From the NCBI GenBank assembly GCA_000471925.1, contig CP006669.1, positions 186,001-250,000 on the forward strand: a stretch of DNA of 64,000 nt, written 5' to 3'. Position numbers and translations under genes: made by a program. The DNA is from Ralstonia pickettii DTP0602 (GTDB lineage Bacteria; Pseudomonadota; Gammaproteobacteria; Burkholderiales; Burkholderiaceae). Below the pieces are notes generated by a model, which searched no databases, was not told the origin of the DNA, and saw only the letters and a list, made by a program, of their open reading frames with translations. This document shows, in pieces, positions 33,816 through 41,718 of the stretch. The first letter of the stretch is position 1, and each line of letters starts with the position of its first letter.

Positions 33816-34175
33816 TCAGTTAGTGCCAGTTCCGGAGACCCTGCGGATCTCTTCTGCCACGATCGCGATCAGTGTGTCTGCGGCAGTGCTCAGTGGCCGC
33901 TGCGGATGGCTGACGCACACCAGATGCCGCACGATACGCGGCGCAAGGATCTGGTGCATGCGCAGGCGGCCCTCATCTACGGCGCCTTGCACCACGATGC
34001 GTGGCAGCACGGTGGCAAGGCGCGTGGCCTCGACAAACTGGACGATCGTGCCAAGGATGTCGATTTCGAATTTTGGTTGCAGCGTGACGTCGCCTGACAC
34101 CGGCTGCGGCGTGAGCGGCGCGGCGTGACGCAAGGCGTCGATCGAAATTGCGCCAGGTGTCGGTCCACGCAAGTG
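33816..34175 (-). pseudogene. LysR-family regulator, C-terminal fragment
   Basis: The frame reads HLRGPTPGAISIDALRHAAP, then FEIDILGTIVQFVEATRLATVLPR and a tail through RHLVCVSHPQRPLSTAADTL. This is the second half of an LTTR effector domain of the CbbR/CynR type (EIDTLGTIxxLVExxxGATVLP pattern). There is no DNA-binding domain: upstream, at about 34180-34210, the sequence changes abruptly to the end of the 363-aa unknown gene. The fragment keeps its own stop codon (33816) and is a relic of a deleted regulator. Confidence 0.75.
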
Positions 34176-34217
34176 AATCTGCCCCCTCGTCGTTGTTGGG
34201 GTCAAGTTTGGAAAATA

Positions 34218-35309
34218 TCAGAACCCATAGGGAACCGTCGCCCACTCCTTCAGCACCTGGTAGTCCCACTCTGGCATCACAATTCGACCGTCCTCCGCGG
34301 CTTCTAGGATCGGATCGCCGATCCAGGCGCTAAGTCGGTTCCCTTGGAGCATGAAAAAAAACCACGCGAACGGATGGCCAGCCTTCACGTCGAAGCGAAG
34401 CAGCTCATTCCAGAGGCCAAACACAGTTCTGCCGCCTTTGTGCTCAATCCTGGGCAGCCGCTTGGTCGTCGTCCAGGCCGGAATCACGCTTAGATTCCGC
34501 TCACCGGTATCCGGGTTCATGTAGTCGGAGATCTCGAACACCCAGTGGCTGGATAGTTCGGCACCGCTACGTCCGGCACTTGATCGGTCCCAGTCGGCGA
34601 AGAACCGGGCCAGCCGTGACTTGTTGCGCCGCAGCTCCGGAAACTTTTCAAATATGCCGGAAAGGCGAACCTCACCGGATTCCATATCCTTGATGCGCAG
34701 CACCTTCTGCTCCACCGCGCGCTTCCTTGCATCATGGAGTGTTGCCTCTAGCCTCAGCACGTCTGCCAAGTTTGCCACGCTGTCCAGCGCATATAACGGG
34801 TCACCGTACGGGGCAGGATCGCTGAAGGGATAGCCCGCGCAGCGATCGAGCCGGCGCAGATCACCTTCGCTGGTAGGCACATTCCAATTGGAATCAGAAA
34901 ATAATGGCCGTTCGACTTTCATCTGGATTTGTCTGATCACCAATTGCAGGAATGCGGCGGATCCCTCACCGTAGGGCGCTATGAGGCGGATCATGACGAT
35001 GTCGGCGCCCGTCAGACGCAGAGTCGACCCTTTGTGCTTGTTCCAGACGGCGCGCCAATCGCCGTCGGCTGTAGTCAGTTCTCCATCGATCCAGTCGCTG
35101 TACCGGCCGAGTGACGTACCATCGGGCGCGAGCACCAGGTTGTGCTCGGCCATGCGGGACGATCCATTTCGTTCGTTTCCTAGCCGAACCGTATCCAGGC
35201 CAGCGGACCTACGCAGCGCTGTAATCAGGTGTTTGTGGCCATGAGATACCTCAGCCACGGCCACAACGGTCTCCAGGAGATCTCTGGAAAGGTCGGGTAC
35301 GGTCTTCAT
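34218..35309 (-). CDS. Unrecognised 363-aa protein
   Basis: A 363-aa soluble protein; start ATG 35309 (MKTVPDLSRDLLETVVAVAE) with AGGTGA upstream. I do not recognise the family. Visible features are an N-terminal helix pair with HGHKHLITALRRSAG, a WRAVWNKHKGSTLRL-TGADIVMIRLIAPYG stretch, a charged helical middle (LRLEATLHDARKRAVEQKVL) and aromatic-rich C-terminal segments (AGHPFAWFFFMLQGNRLSAWIGD, read in parts). No transmembrane helix, nucleotide-binding loop or metal-binding cluster is evident. Codon use is less GC-biased than its neighbours, and it is flanked by a truncated LysR gene and a 1-kb non-coding stretch, both signs of an acquired gene. Its placement among toxin remnants could mean a defence role, but nothing in the sequence proves it. 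Confidence 0.6.
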   Translation of the reverse strand: MKTVPDLSRDLLETVVAVAEVSHGHKHLITALRRSAGLDTVRLGNERNGSSRMAEHNLVLAPDGTSLGRYSDWIDGELTTADGDWRAVWNKHKGSTLRLTGADIVMIRLIAPYGEGSAAFLQLVIRQIQMKVERPLFSDSNWNVPTSEGDLRRLDRCAGYPFSDPAPYGDPLYALDSVANLADVLRLEATLHDARKRAVEQKVLRIKDMESGEVRLSGIFEKFPELRRNKSRLARFFADWDRSSAGRSGAELSSHWVFEISDYMNPDTGERNLSVIPAWTTTKRLPRIEHKGGRTVFGLWNELLRFDVKAGHPFAWFFFMLQGNRLSAWIGDPILEAAEDGRIVMPEWDYQVLKEWATVPYGF

Positions 35310-36287
35310 GGTTCACCTCGTATGCAGTCGCGTCGCACTGAACATTGGCGCTTGCTAGTGCTATCTCCCGCGCCCCAGTTGCGGCGCCGCAGGCAGGAGA
35401 GAGGCTTGACACAGACCTGATATGTGTTGTTGGCCGCCGCACCGTCCCCAAGCGTCAGCTGATGACACGACAATCCCCTTCGTCTGGAAGTGAGCTGAAG
35501 CGGAAAGGGTACCAAGGCATCATTCAGGTGGCTGTCCCATATCAAATAACAAAAAAGGAACCCTCGGCGCCAGGGGGTTCCCAAGGGTAGTAAACGCGAG
35601 GCGAAAACACCTGCCCCGCGCATTCAATGCTGGCCGACAATGATTGAATCGGCATCCGCCGGAGTGTCTACACCGCTGTCCCAATAAGTGTGTTTCAACG
35701 GCGAAACGGCAGCTCCCGGGCCGACAGAGATGGTGTCGCCTTAGTTGTGAATGTGGCACTGACCCGGCCGCTGGAGTTCGTCCAGCGTTGGCGTACGCGA
35801 CCGAGTCCGGCTCAGGGTGGGCGGTTGCCTCCGCGAGGGCGCGCTCCCGATCCAGCCGATTAATCAAGCGTTGCCGTTTGGACCTCGTCGCCGCGCAGGG
35901 GCCGGTACCCATCGAAGCCGCTGCGCGGTACCTTGGTAAAGCGCGCGTTGAAGTCGGCGATAAAGGTCGGTGGGTGAGACGCCCGCCTCTCCGGCGAGTG
36001 GGAGAGAGAAGGGCCGACTGTAGGACACTCAGCCTGGCCTCACTCGGTTGGAGCACGAAAATCCGCCCATTTGAGTAAACGCGTGCCGCAGATCCTGTGC
36101 ATTTGCGATTTCTCCTGGTGCTGGAAAGGAGATGCGGTGCCCACTGCCGTCGCTTCCGCATCAAGAGAAATGGCAAAAAGCTTGTCTGAAAATCGTCCCG
36201 TCCGGGTTCGCCTAGGTGGGCAGCCGGCTTCGACCGAGCCGTGTGCCGAATATGTCACTGGAAAACAGCCGGAACATGGCCTTCGTT
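35310..36287. other. 1-kb stretch without a supported gene; possible transposase relic
   Basis: Several long frames overlap here on both strands and none is convincing. On the minus strand, near 35865-35960, one frame reads DFNARFTKVPRSGFDGYRPL then RGDEVQTATLD and stops; this recalls the FNARF...HRPL signature near the end of the DDE domain of some integrase-type transposases and may be a fragment. Otherwise nothing recognisable. It separates the unknown 363-aa gene from the XRE/AbiEii module. Confidence 0.35.
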
Positions 36288-36307
36288 GTGTCGTCTATAC
36301 TTGACAC
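36288..36307. promoter_or_regulatory. Inverted repeat before XRE gene
   Basis: GTGTC and GACAC flank a 10-bp spacer, 18 bp before the XRE start codon, with TTGACA inside the right arm. The position suits an autoregulatory operator of the XRE antitoxin-like protein. Arms are short, so confidence is low. Confidence 0.35.
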
Positions 36308-36325
36308 GAGATCGGAGATATCGCC

Positions 36326-36829
36326 ATGAACCCCGCACTCCTGGGCAGCGCAATTCAACGCAAGCGGATCGCCCTTGGCCTGACCCAACAGCAACTGGCC
36401 GACATGGCCAAGCTGTCGCGTCAGTCGCTCAACGGCATAGAGCATGGCACCGTTAATGCGACGCTCCAGTCGCTCGGGCGGCTGATGGACGTGCTCGGCC
36501 TGGCGCTCGACATACAGGATCCTGAAGCCAGTCGTCTGGCCAAAGGCGCGCCGACCCGCGCGCTGTGGATGGCTGCGAAAGGTGCCAACGTGAGCTACAC
36601 GGGAGAACTCACAGCAGGGGAACTCGAGCGCGCCCTGTCCACTGGCGAGGTGCCGTCGGAGTATCGCCCGCAAATTGCACAAATTCTGGATGAGGCGCCG
36701 CTGCAGCTCGTCACCAAGGTAGTGGCCGAGGTGGCGGCGAAGCAGCAACGGAATCCGGCCGACATCTGGAAGAACCTCCGACGCCTCGCGCAGTCATTGA
36801 TGGCCACACGCGGGGGCCTGTGGGCATGA
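36326..36829 (+). CDS. XRE-family regulator / AbiEii-partner antitoxin
   Basis: A 167-aa protein. The N-terminal XRE helix-turn-helix spans residues about 5-60 (IQRKRIALGLTQQQLADMAK, then LSRQSLNGIEHG), followed by a helical region with LWMAAKGANVSYTGEL and a C-terminal LQLVTKVVAEVAAKQQRNP. The start at 36326 has GGAGATATCGCC before it. The gene overlaps the downstream AbiEii-type toxin frame by 4 bp (ATGA), the usual geometry of these toxin-antitoxin pairs, so it is probably the antitoxin. Because the toxin frame is broken, the protein may now act only as a regulator or be a solitary antitoxin. Confidence 0.8.
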   Translation: MNPALLGSAIQRKRIALGLTQQQLADMAKLSRQSLNGIEHGTVNATLQSLGRLMDVLGLALDIQDPEASRLAKGAPTRALWMAAKGANVSYTGELTAGELERALSTGEVPSEYRPQIAQILDEAPLQLVTKVVAEVAAKQQRNPADIWKNLRRLAQSLMATRGGLWA

Positions 36830-37095
36830 AGGTTGAGCCCCATGGCGATGTCTGGGAAAGCCTGTTCCCGCATGCCTTCACGCTGATGGAGGAGGTCAGA
36901 AAGCACGGGGGCATCGAGCCGTTCTGGACCTTCGGGGAGGGACGGTCCTGATGCTCCGGTGCCGCCATCGCTTTTCACGTGATATCGACCTCTTTGTACC
37001 GGATCCGCAATACTTGGGGTTCGTGACGCCGCGTTTGAGCGAGGCCGCGGAAAGCATCACGAGCGACTATGTCGAGCAAGGGCCGGTATGGCGCT
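36826..37095 (+). pseudogene. AbiEii-type nucleotidyltransferase toxin, frameshifted and truncated (B)
   Basis: The frame opens MKVEPHGDVWESLFPHAFTL then EEVRKHGGIEPFWTFGEG and stops at 36951; the family continues in another frame as VLMLRCRHRFSRDIDLFVPD and YLGFVTPRLSEAAESITSDY, ending after YVEQGPVWR at 37097. One base is missing in the G-run of the FGGGTxL motif, the nucleotide-binding glycine loop of this fold. The C-terminal half of the protein (about 150 residues) is absent. The start overlaps the XRE gene. The same toxin segment occurs at 30.2-30.5 kb. Neither copy should give active toxin. Confidence 0.8.
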
Positions 37096-37150
37096 AAGCA
37101 AGTTCGGCTTCTGACTGCTATCTGGTCGTGCGCCGATTACCAGGGGGGCG

Positions 37151-38374
37151 CTAAGCGACGACAAGAGGCTCCGCTACCTCATGCGAAACATCGTGCAATA
37201 CGACGCGACCACGCCCCGCCTGCTTGGCCGCATAGAGTGCCCCGTCGGCAAAGCGATACGCAGTTTCGAAATCCCGTGCCGGCGGCAATCCGCAAAGGCC
37301 GATACTCACGGACACACCACTGCCGTCAGGCATGCGGATCGATTCAGCCTGAATGCGGATTCGCTCGGCCAGTTCAATGGCGTCGCTGCCGTCCACATTG
37401 CGCAGCACGATCGCAAACTCATCCCCGCCAAGGCGCCCGACCAGATCGCTCCCGCGTGTGTTGTGCCGCAGGACCTGGCCGATGCTTGCCAGCACGTTGT
37501 CGCCCTGGAGGTGACCGAACGTGTCGTTGATAGCCTTGAAGTCGTCCACGTCCAATAGCAGGAAAGTCATTGCCCTGTTCGCGCTGGCGGCCTCTGCGAC
37601 GGCTTTCGGGGCCTGAATCTCGAAATACGATCGGGACATGACGCCCGTTTGCAGGTCGAAATTCGCCCGCCGTTCAATATCCTGATTGGCCGCGCGCAGG
37701 CGCTGCTCGTTGCGACTCTGGATTAAATAGAGCACGCCGCAGGTACGTAGGAAGGCGGCGAACACCGCGGTGAACGTTTGTAGGGGTAGCCACGTGTCCT
37801 GCTGCCAGGAGATCACCGTATCCATATGGCGCAGCACATAGACCATGCGGCCGAAGAGCGCGGCGCCGACCAGGAAGATTGCGAAAAGCAGCAGTCCCTG
37901 AACCATGCGAAGTCCGGGACCTCGCAGGCTCAGCACATATGCCAGGAAGAGTGTGATCTGTATAAGAAATGCAGCGGAAAACCCGATGACGCGCTGGGCG
38001 TAGGTCCATCCGTCAGTCCAGGTGACGATCCAGGCCAGGAAGATCAGCCCGGAGATGACCCAACGCAAGGCCAGCCCGGGCCAGATCGATTCGCGTCGAA
38101 ACACCCGCAAGCCGGCTTCTATCGTGGGGACATTGCAGAAAATCAGCAAATTGGATCCCGCCAGGATGAGCCACGGTGGCAGCGTGCCCCATGAGAGCAG
38201 CAGCAGCGATGCGATTGAAAGCTGCAAACCATCGAAGATCCACCAGCCAAGCCCCTTGTCGGCTCGACCGGCCCGCCAGCAGCTTGCCAGGATGCCCGCC
38301 AGCAGCCCATGGGAAGCGAAGGCAAAGAAATAGCTGGTGCTGATATCCAGGGAGATCATTAAATCGGCATTCAT
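37151..38374 (-). CDS. Membrane diguanylate cyclase (GGDEF)
   Basis: A 407-aa protein. The N-terminal half has about six hydrophobic segments (for example LQLSIASLLLLSWGTLPPWL, FSAAFLIQITLFLAYVLSL, GLLLFAIFLVGAALFGRMVY), and residues about 245-400 form a GGDEF domain: FLLLDVDDFKAINDTFGH, RGSDLVGRLGGDEFAIVL and SVSIGLC. The active-site GGDEF is intact and the RxxD inhibitory site (RGSD) lies five residues before it, so product feedback is expected. The enzyme makes cyclic di-GMP. The start at 38374 (MNADLMISLDI) is preferred because upstream residues are arginine-rich and not membrane-like. No EAL domain or dedicated partner is adjacent. Confidence 0.9.
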   Translation of the reverse strand: MNADLMISLDISTSYFFAFASHGLLAGILASCWRAGRADKGLGWWIFDGLQLSIASLLLLSWGTLPPWLILAGSNLLIFCNVPTIEAGLRVFRRESIWPGLALRWVISGLIFLAWIVTWTDGWTYAQRVIGFSAAFLIQITLFLAYVLSLRGPGLRMVQGLLLFAIFLVGAALFGRMVYVLRHMDTVISWQQDTWLPLQTFTAVFAAFLRTCGVLYLIQSRNEQRLRAANQDIERRANFDLQTGVMSRSYFEIQAPKAVAEAASANRAMTFLLLDVDDFKAINDTFGHLQGDNVLASIGQVLRHNTRGSDLVGRLGGDEFAIVLRNVDGSDAIELAERIRIQAESIRMPDGSGVSVSIGLCGLPPARDFETAYRFADGALYAAKQAGRGRVVLHDVSHEVAEPLVVA

Positions 38375-38873
38375 GCGGGTGCCTGTGTCGCACTTGGGTG
38401 TGCTGCAGTCGAATCGGTATGCCTTCGCAAGCGACTCATGCCCCTTGCCGCAAACCAGCGGCAGCGATTCTACGTCTGAACGCGTTCTATTTGTAACGGA
38501 GGAACTGGGACTTCCTAAGTCGCAGAGCAGTTCAGCAGTTCGAGGCAGATTGCCTGCAATGGTCAAACGGGGCTCGCCAGGATTCGCGAAAGAATCCGGC
38601 GCAGCTCCGCTAAGCGGCTGATTTGACTAGAAAAATCGATCGATGGATCGAGTGGCGTGCCAACTCAAGGATTTGCCGGAACGCGGGCACCCGTCACGGA
38701 CCAGCTCGGCCTGCGCCTGCAGGGCGGCATCAGGACAGCATGGCCATATCGGCTGTTGCAAGATAGCGCCAACCACGTGTTCGCATTCGCGCTGCGGCAC
38801 TTCCCGACCTAATATAGGCCATGCCATCGGCGGCACGGGGGCTTCCTATGATGATCGATCCGCCAGTCTTGCC
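38375..38873. other. Intergenic region, no gene supported
   Basis: About 500 bp between divergent genes (diguanylate cyclase leftward, molybdenum hydroxylase rightward). Open frames in both directions read into the neighbouring genes but carry no family sequence. No palindromic operator was found. Confidence 0.45.
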
Positions 38874-41198
38874 ATGTTGACGCGCAGAGCCTTCCTGCTC
38901 GGCGGTGCGGGCGCCGCCGGTGTGCTGGTGATTGGATGGGCTTGGCTGCCGCCGCGCCAGCGCCTGGTGGGCGGCGAGCCGCTGGCAGTGCGCGACGGGC
39001 AATTCGCGCTGAACGGCTGGGTCAAGGTGGCGTCCGACAACACCGTCACGGTGGTGATGAACAAGGCCGAGATGGGGCAGGGCGTGCATACCGGCGCGGC
39101 GATGCTGCTGGCCGAGGAGATGGAGGCCGACTGGTCGCAGATCCGCGTCGAGCCGTCTCCCGTCGACAACCTGTACAACAACATCGAGGGCGTGGTCGCC
39201 AACTTGCCGTTCCGGCCGGACGATAAAGGGTGGCCCAGACACGCCGCGGAATGGTTTACGCGCAAGGGTGTGCGCGAGGTTGGTATGATGTTCACCGGCG
39301 GCTCTACAAGCATCAGGGACCTGTGGAATCCGATGCGCGAGGCCGGCGCCGCAGCCCGCATGATGCTGTGCGCGGCAGCGGCGAAGCAGTGGGACGTCAA
39401 GGCCGAGGAATGCCGCGCGCAGGGCGGCAAGGTGGTGCACCCGTCGGGACGCAGTGCCACCTTCGGCGAACTGGCCGCGGCAGCCGCGCGCGAGGGTTTG
39501 CCACGCAAGGTCGAACTGAAGGACCCGGCCAGCTTCAGGCTCATCGGCACCCGCACGGCGCGCCTTGATTCCCCTGCCAAGCTCCACGGCACGGCCAGCT
39601 TCGGTATCGACGTGGTAGCGGACGCGATGGTTTACGCCAGCGTGCAGATGTGTCCGGTGCTGGGCGGCAAGCTGCAGGGATTCCCCCCCGACGACGTGAA
39701 GAAGTTGCCCGGCGTGCTCGACCTCGTCGCGCTGCCTCCGTTCCCGGGCGGCAGCGGCGGGGTGGCGGTGATCGCCAGCGATGCGTGGATTGCCATGCAG
39801 GCGGTGGAAAAGGTCCAGTGCAAGTGGGACGCCGGGGAGGCGCAGAACCTGTCGAGTGCCGGTATCCGCGACACGCTGGTGAAGGCGCTCGACGCCTCCA
39901 ACCCGCGCGTCTGGTACGAGCATGGTGACGGGCGCGCCATGAAGCAGGGCAAGCCCGCCATCCAGGTCTTGTACTCGGCGCCATATCTCGCTCACGCCGC
40001 GCTGGAGCCGGTCAACTGCACGGTACTGGTCCAGGAGGACCGCGCCATCGTGTGGGCCGCCACGCAGATGCCCGGGCTGGCTCGTCGCTGTGTAGCGAAG
40101 ACGCTCAACCTGGACGCCGGTAAGGTCGAACTACGCCAGCAATCCATCGGCGGTGCATTCGGGCGCCGGCTCGAAGTCGACTTCATTTGCCAGGCGGCCG
40201 CCATCGCCGCGAAGCGCAAGGGCGTGCCGGTGCAGACAATCTGGTCGCGCCCCGAGGACATGCGGCATGACTTCTACCGTCCGGCCAGCGTGTCGCGCTT
40301 TGAGGCGTGGCTTGACGGGAACCGCAAGGTCATTGCCGTGCGCAATATCTCGGCCAGCCAGTCAGTGCTGGAGAGCACCGCGAAACGCAATTTCGGCCTG
40401 CCCGACATCTTTGTGTCGCGGCTGGACAAGTCCACGGTGGAAGGCGCCTTCGACCAGGCCTATGACTGGCCAGACATGTGGGTTGGCCACCAGACCGTGG
40501 ACCTCGCCATCCCCGTGGGCTACTGGCGCTCGGTGGGGCACTCGCACCACGCCTTCTTCATGGAGAGCCTCGTCGACGAGCTGGCGGTGACGGTCGGGGT
40601 GGACCCGCTCGATTACCGCATGAGCCTGCTCAAGGATGATCGCCAGCGCGCGGTGCTGGAGCAGGTAAGAAGTATGTCGGCCTGGGGCCAGCCTTTGCGC
40701 AAGAAGCCTGGCATGGTGAAGGTGGGGCGCGGCGTGGCCCTGCACGAGTCGTTCGGCAGTGTGGTGGCGCAGGTGGCCGAGGTGTCGGTGGACAACGCGG
40801 GGCAGGTCCGCGTGGATCGCGTCTTCTGCGCCATCGATTGCGGCATGCCGGTCAACCCGACCCTGATCGAGCAGCAGGTAGAGGGCGGTATCGTGTTCGG
40901 GCTGTCGGCGGCGCTGTGGCAGAAGATCACGCTGGAGCGAGGCAAGGTGCAGGAGGACTACTACACCGCCTTTCCGGCCATCCGCCTGCGAGACTGCCCG
41001 GACATCCAGGTGCAGGTGATGCCTTCGATGCGCCCGCCACAGGGCGTGGGCGAGTCCACCACGCCGCCCATCGCGCCGGCGGTGGCGAACGCCTTGTTCA
41101 ATGCCACCGGCGAGCGCTTGCGCGACCTGCCGCTGCTGAAAACCCTGCCGCCTTCCGGAGCCTGCGATGTCAAACAATCAGATCAGTGTCAACGGTAA
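38874..41198 (+). CDS. Molybdenum hydroxylase large subunit (isoquinoline 1-oxidoreductase beta-like)
   Basis: A 774-aa molybdopterin-binding subunit of the xanthine dehydrogenase/IorB type. The N-terminus TRRAFLLGGAGAAGVLVIGW is a twin-arginine signal, then NGWVKVASDNTVTVVMNKAEMGQGVHTG (read in parts), the GQG block of the family; GGSTSIRDLWNPMREAGAAA, GTASFGIDV, APYLAHAALEPVNCTV, QQSIGGAFGRRLEVDFICQA and HSHHAFFMESLVDELA follow in the expected order, and GVGESTTPPIAPAVANA near the C-terminus holds the active-site glutamate region. The start at 38874 was chosen to give the Tat signal. The [2Fe-2S] subunit gene follows with a 32-bp overlap. No cytochrome subunit or MoCo-maturation gene is adjacent. 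Confidence 0.92.
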   Translation: MLTRRAFLLGGAGAAGVLVIGWAWLPPRQRLVGGEPLAVRDGQFALNGWVKVASDNTVTVVMNKAEMGQGVHTGAAMLLAEEMEADWSQIRVEPSPVDNLYNNIEGVVANLPFRPDDKGWPRHAAEWFTRKGVREVGMMFTGGSTSIRDLWNPMREAGAAARMMLCAAAAKQWDVKAEECRAQGGKVVHPSGRSATFGELAAAAAREGLPRKVELKDPASFRLIGTRTARLDSPAKLHGTASFGIDVVADAMVYASVQMCPVLGGKLQGFPPDDVKKLPGVLDLVALPPFPGGSGGVAVIASDAWIAMQAVEKVQCKWDAGEAQNLSSAGIRDTLVKALDASNPRVWYEHGDGRAMKQGKPAIQVLYSAPYLAHAALEPVNCTVLVQEDRAIVWAATQMPGLARRCVAKTLNLDAGKVELRQQSIGGAFGRRLEVDFICQAAAIAAKRKGVPVQTIWSRPEDMRHDFYRPASVSRFEAWLDGNRKVIAVRNISASQSVLESTAKRNFGLPDIFVSRLDKSTVEGAFDQAYDWPDMWVGHQTVDLAIPVGYWRSVGHSHHAFFMESLVDELAVTVGVDPLDYRMSLLKDDRQRAVLEQVRSMSAWGQPLRKKPGMVKVGRGVALHESFGSVVAQVAEVSVDNAGQVRVDRVFCAIDCGMPVNPTLIEQQVEGGIVFGLSAALWQKITLERGKVQEDYYTAFPAIRLRDCPDIQVQVMPSMRPPQGVGESTTPPIAPAVANALFNATGERLRDLPLLKTLPPSGACDVKQSDQCQR

Positions 41199-41631
41199 GA
41201 GCATCGAAATCCGCTCTGACGGCTGCACGCCGCTGTTGTGGGTGCTGCGCTGCGAGCTGAAGCTGACGGGCACTAAGTTCGGGTGCGGCGTGGGGGTGTG
41301 TGGTGCCTGCGCGGTGCATGTCAACGGCAAGATGCTGCTGTCGTGCCAGCACCAGGCGAGCGAGATGGAAGGAAAGAAGATCGTCACCATCGAAGGACTC
41401 GACGGCCCCGAGGCAAGCGCCCTGCGGACGGCCTGGCTGAAGCACGAGGTCGTGCAGTGTGGCTACTGCCAGAGCGCGCAACTGATGGCGGCGAGCGCGC
41501 TGCTCAAGCGCACACGGAATCCGAAGGAGACGGAGATCGTCGACCAGATGAGCTGCGTGATCTGCCGGTGCGGCACGTATACGCGGATCAGGCGGGCGAT
41601 TGCGGAAGCGGTGGGGATGTTGAGGGGGTGA
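41167..41631 (+). CDS. Molybdenum hydroxylase [2Fe-2S] small subunit
   Basis: A 154-aa ferredoxin-like subunit. Cluster I ligands lie in GVGVCGACAV and SCQHQ; cluster II in CGYCQSAQLMAASALL and CVICRCGTYTRIRRAI. Length and motif order match IorA/CoxS/QorS-type subunits. It accepts electrons from the molybdopterin subunit. The gene follows the large subunit and starts 32 bp inside it, the reverse of the usual small-then-large order in this family. Confidence 0.95.
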   Translation: MSNNQISVNGKSIEIRSDGCTPLLWVLRCELKLTGTKFGCGVGVCGACAVHVNGKMLLSCQHQASEMEGKKIVTIEGLDGPEASALRTAWLKHEVVQCGYCQSAQLMAASALLKRTRNPKETEIVDQMSCVICRCGTYTRIRRAIAEAVGMLRG

Positions 41632-41718
41632 GGGGCATTGGAAATGGCCGGCATCGCGCCGACATGCGCACGTGCCCCAGTCATATGTTGACGAGCTGGA
41701 AGTCTTAGGGGGAAGGCG

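Noticed and set aside
35520..36176. 218-aa minus-strand frame in the 35.3-36.3 kb gap
   Set aside because: Arginine-, serine- and proline-rich without recognisable domain; other frames are equally open across the same DNA. Only the short DFNARF...YRPL stretch hints at a transposase relic.
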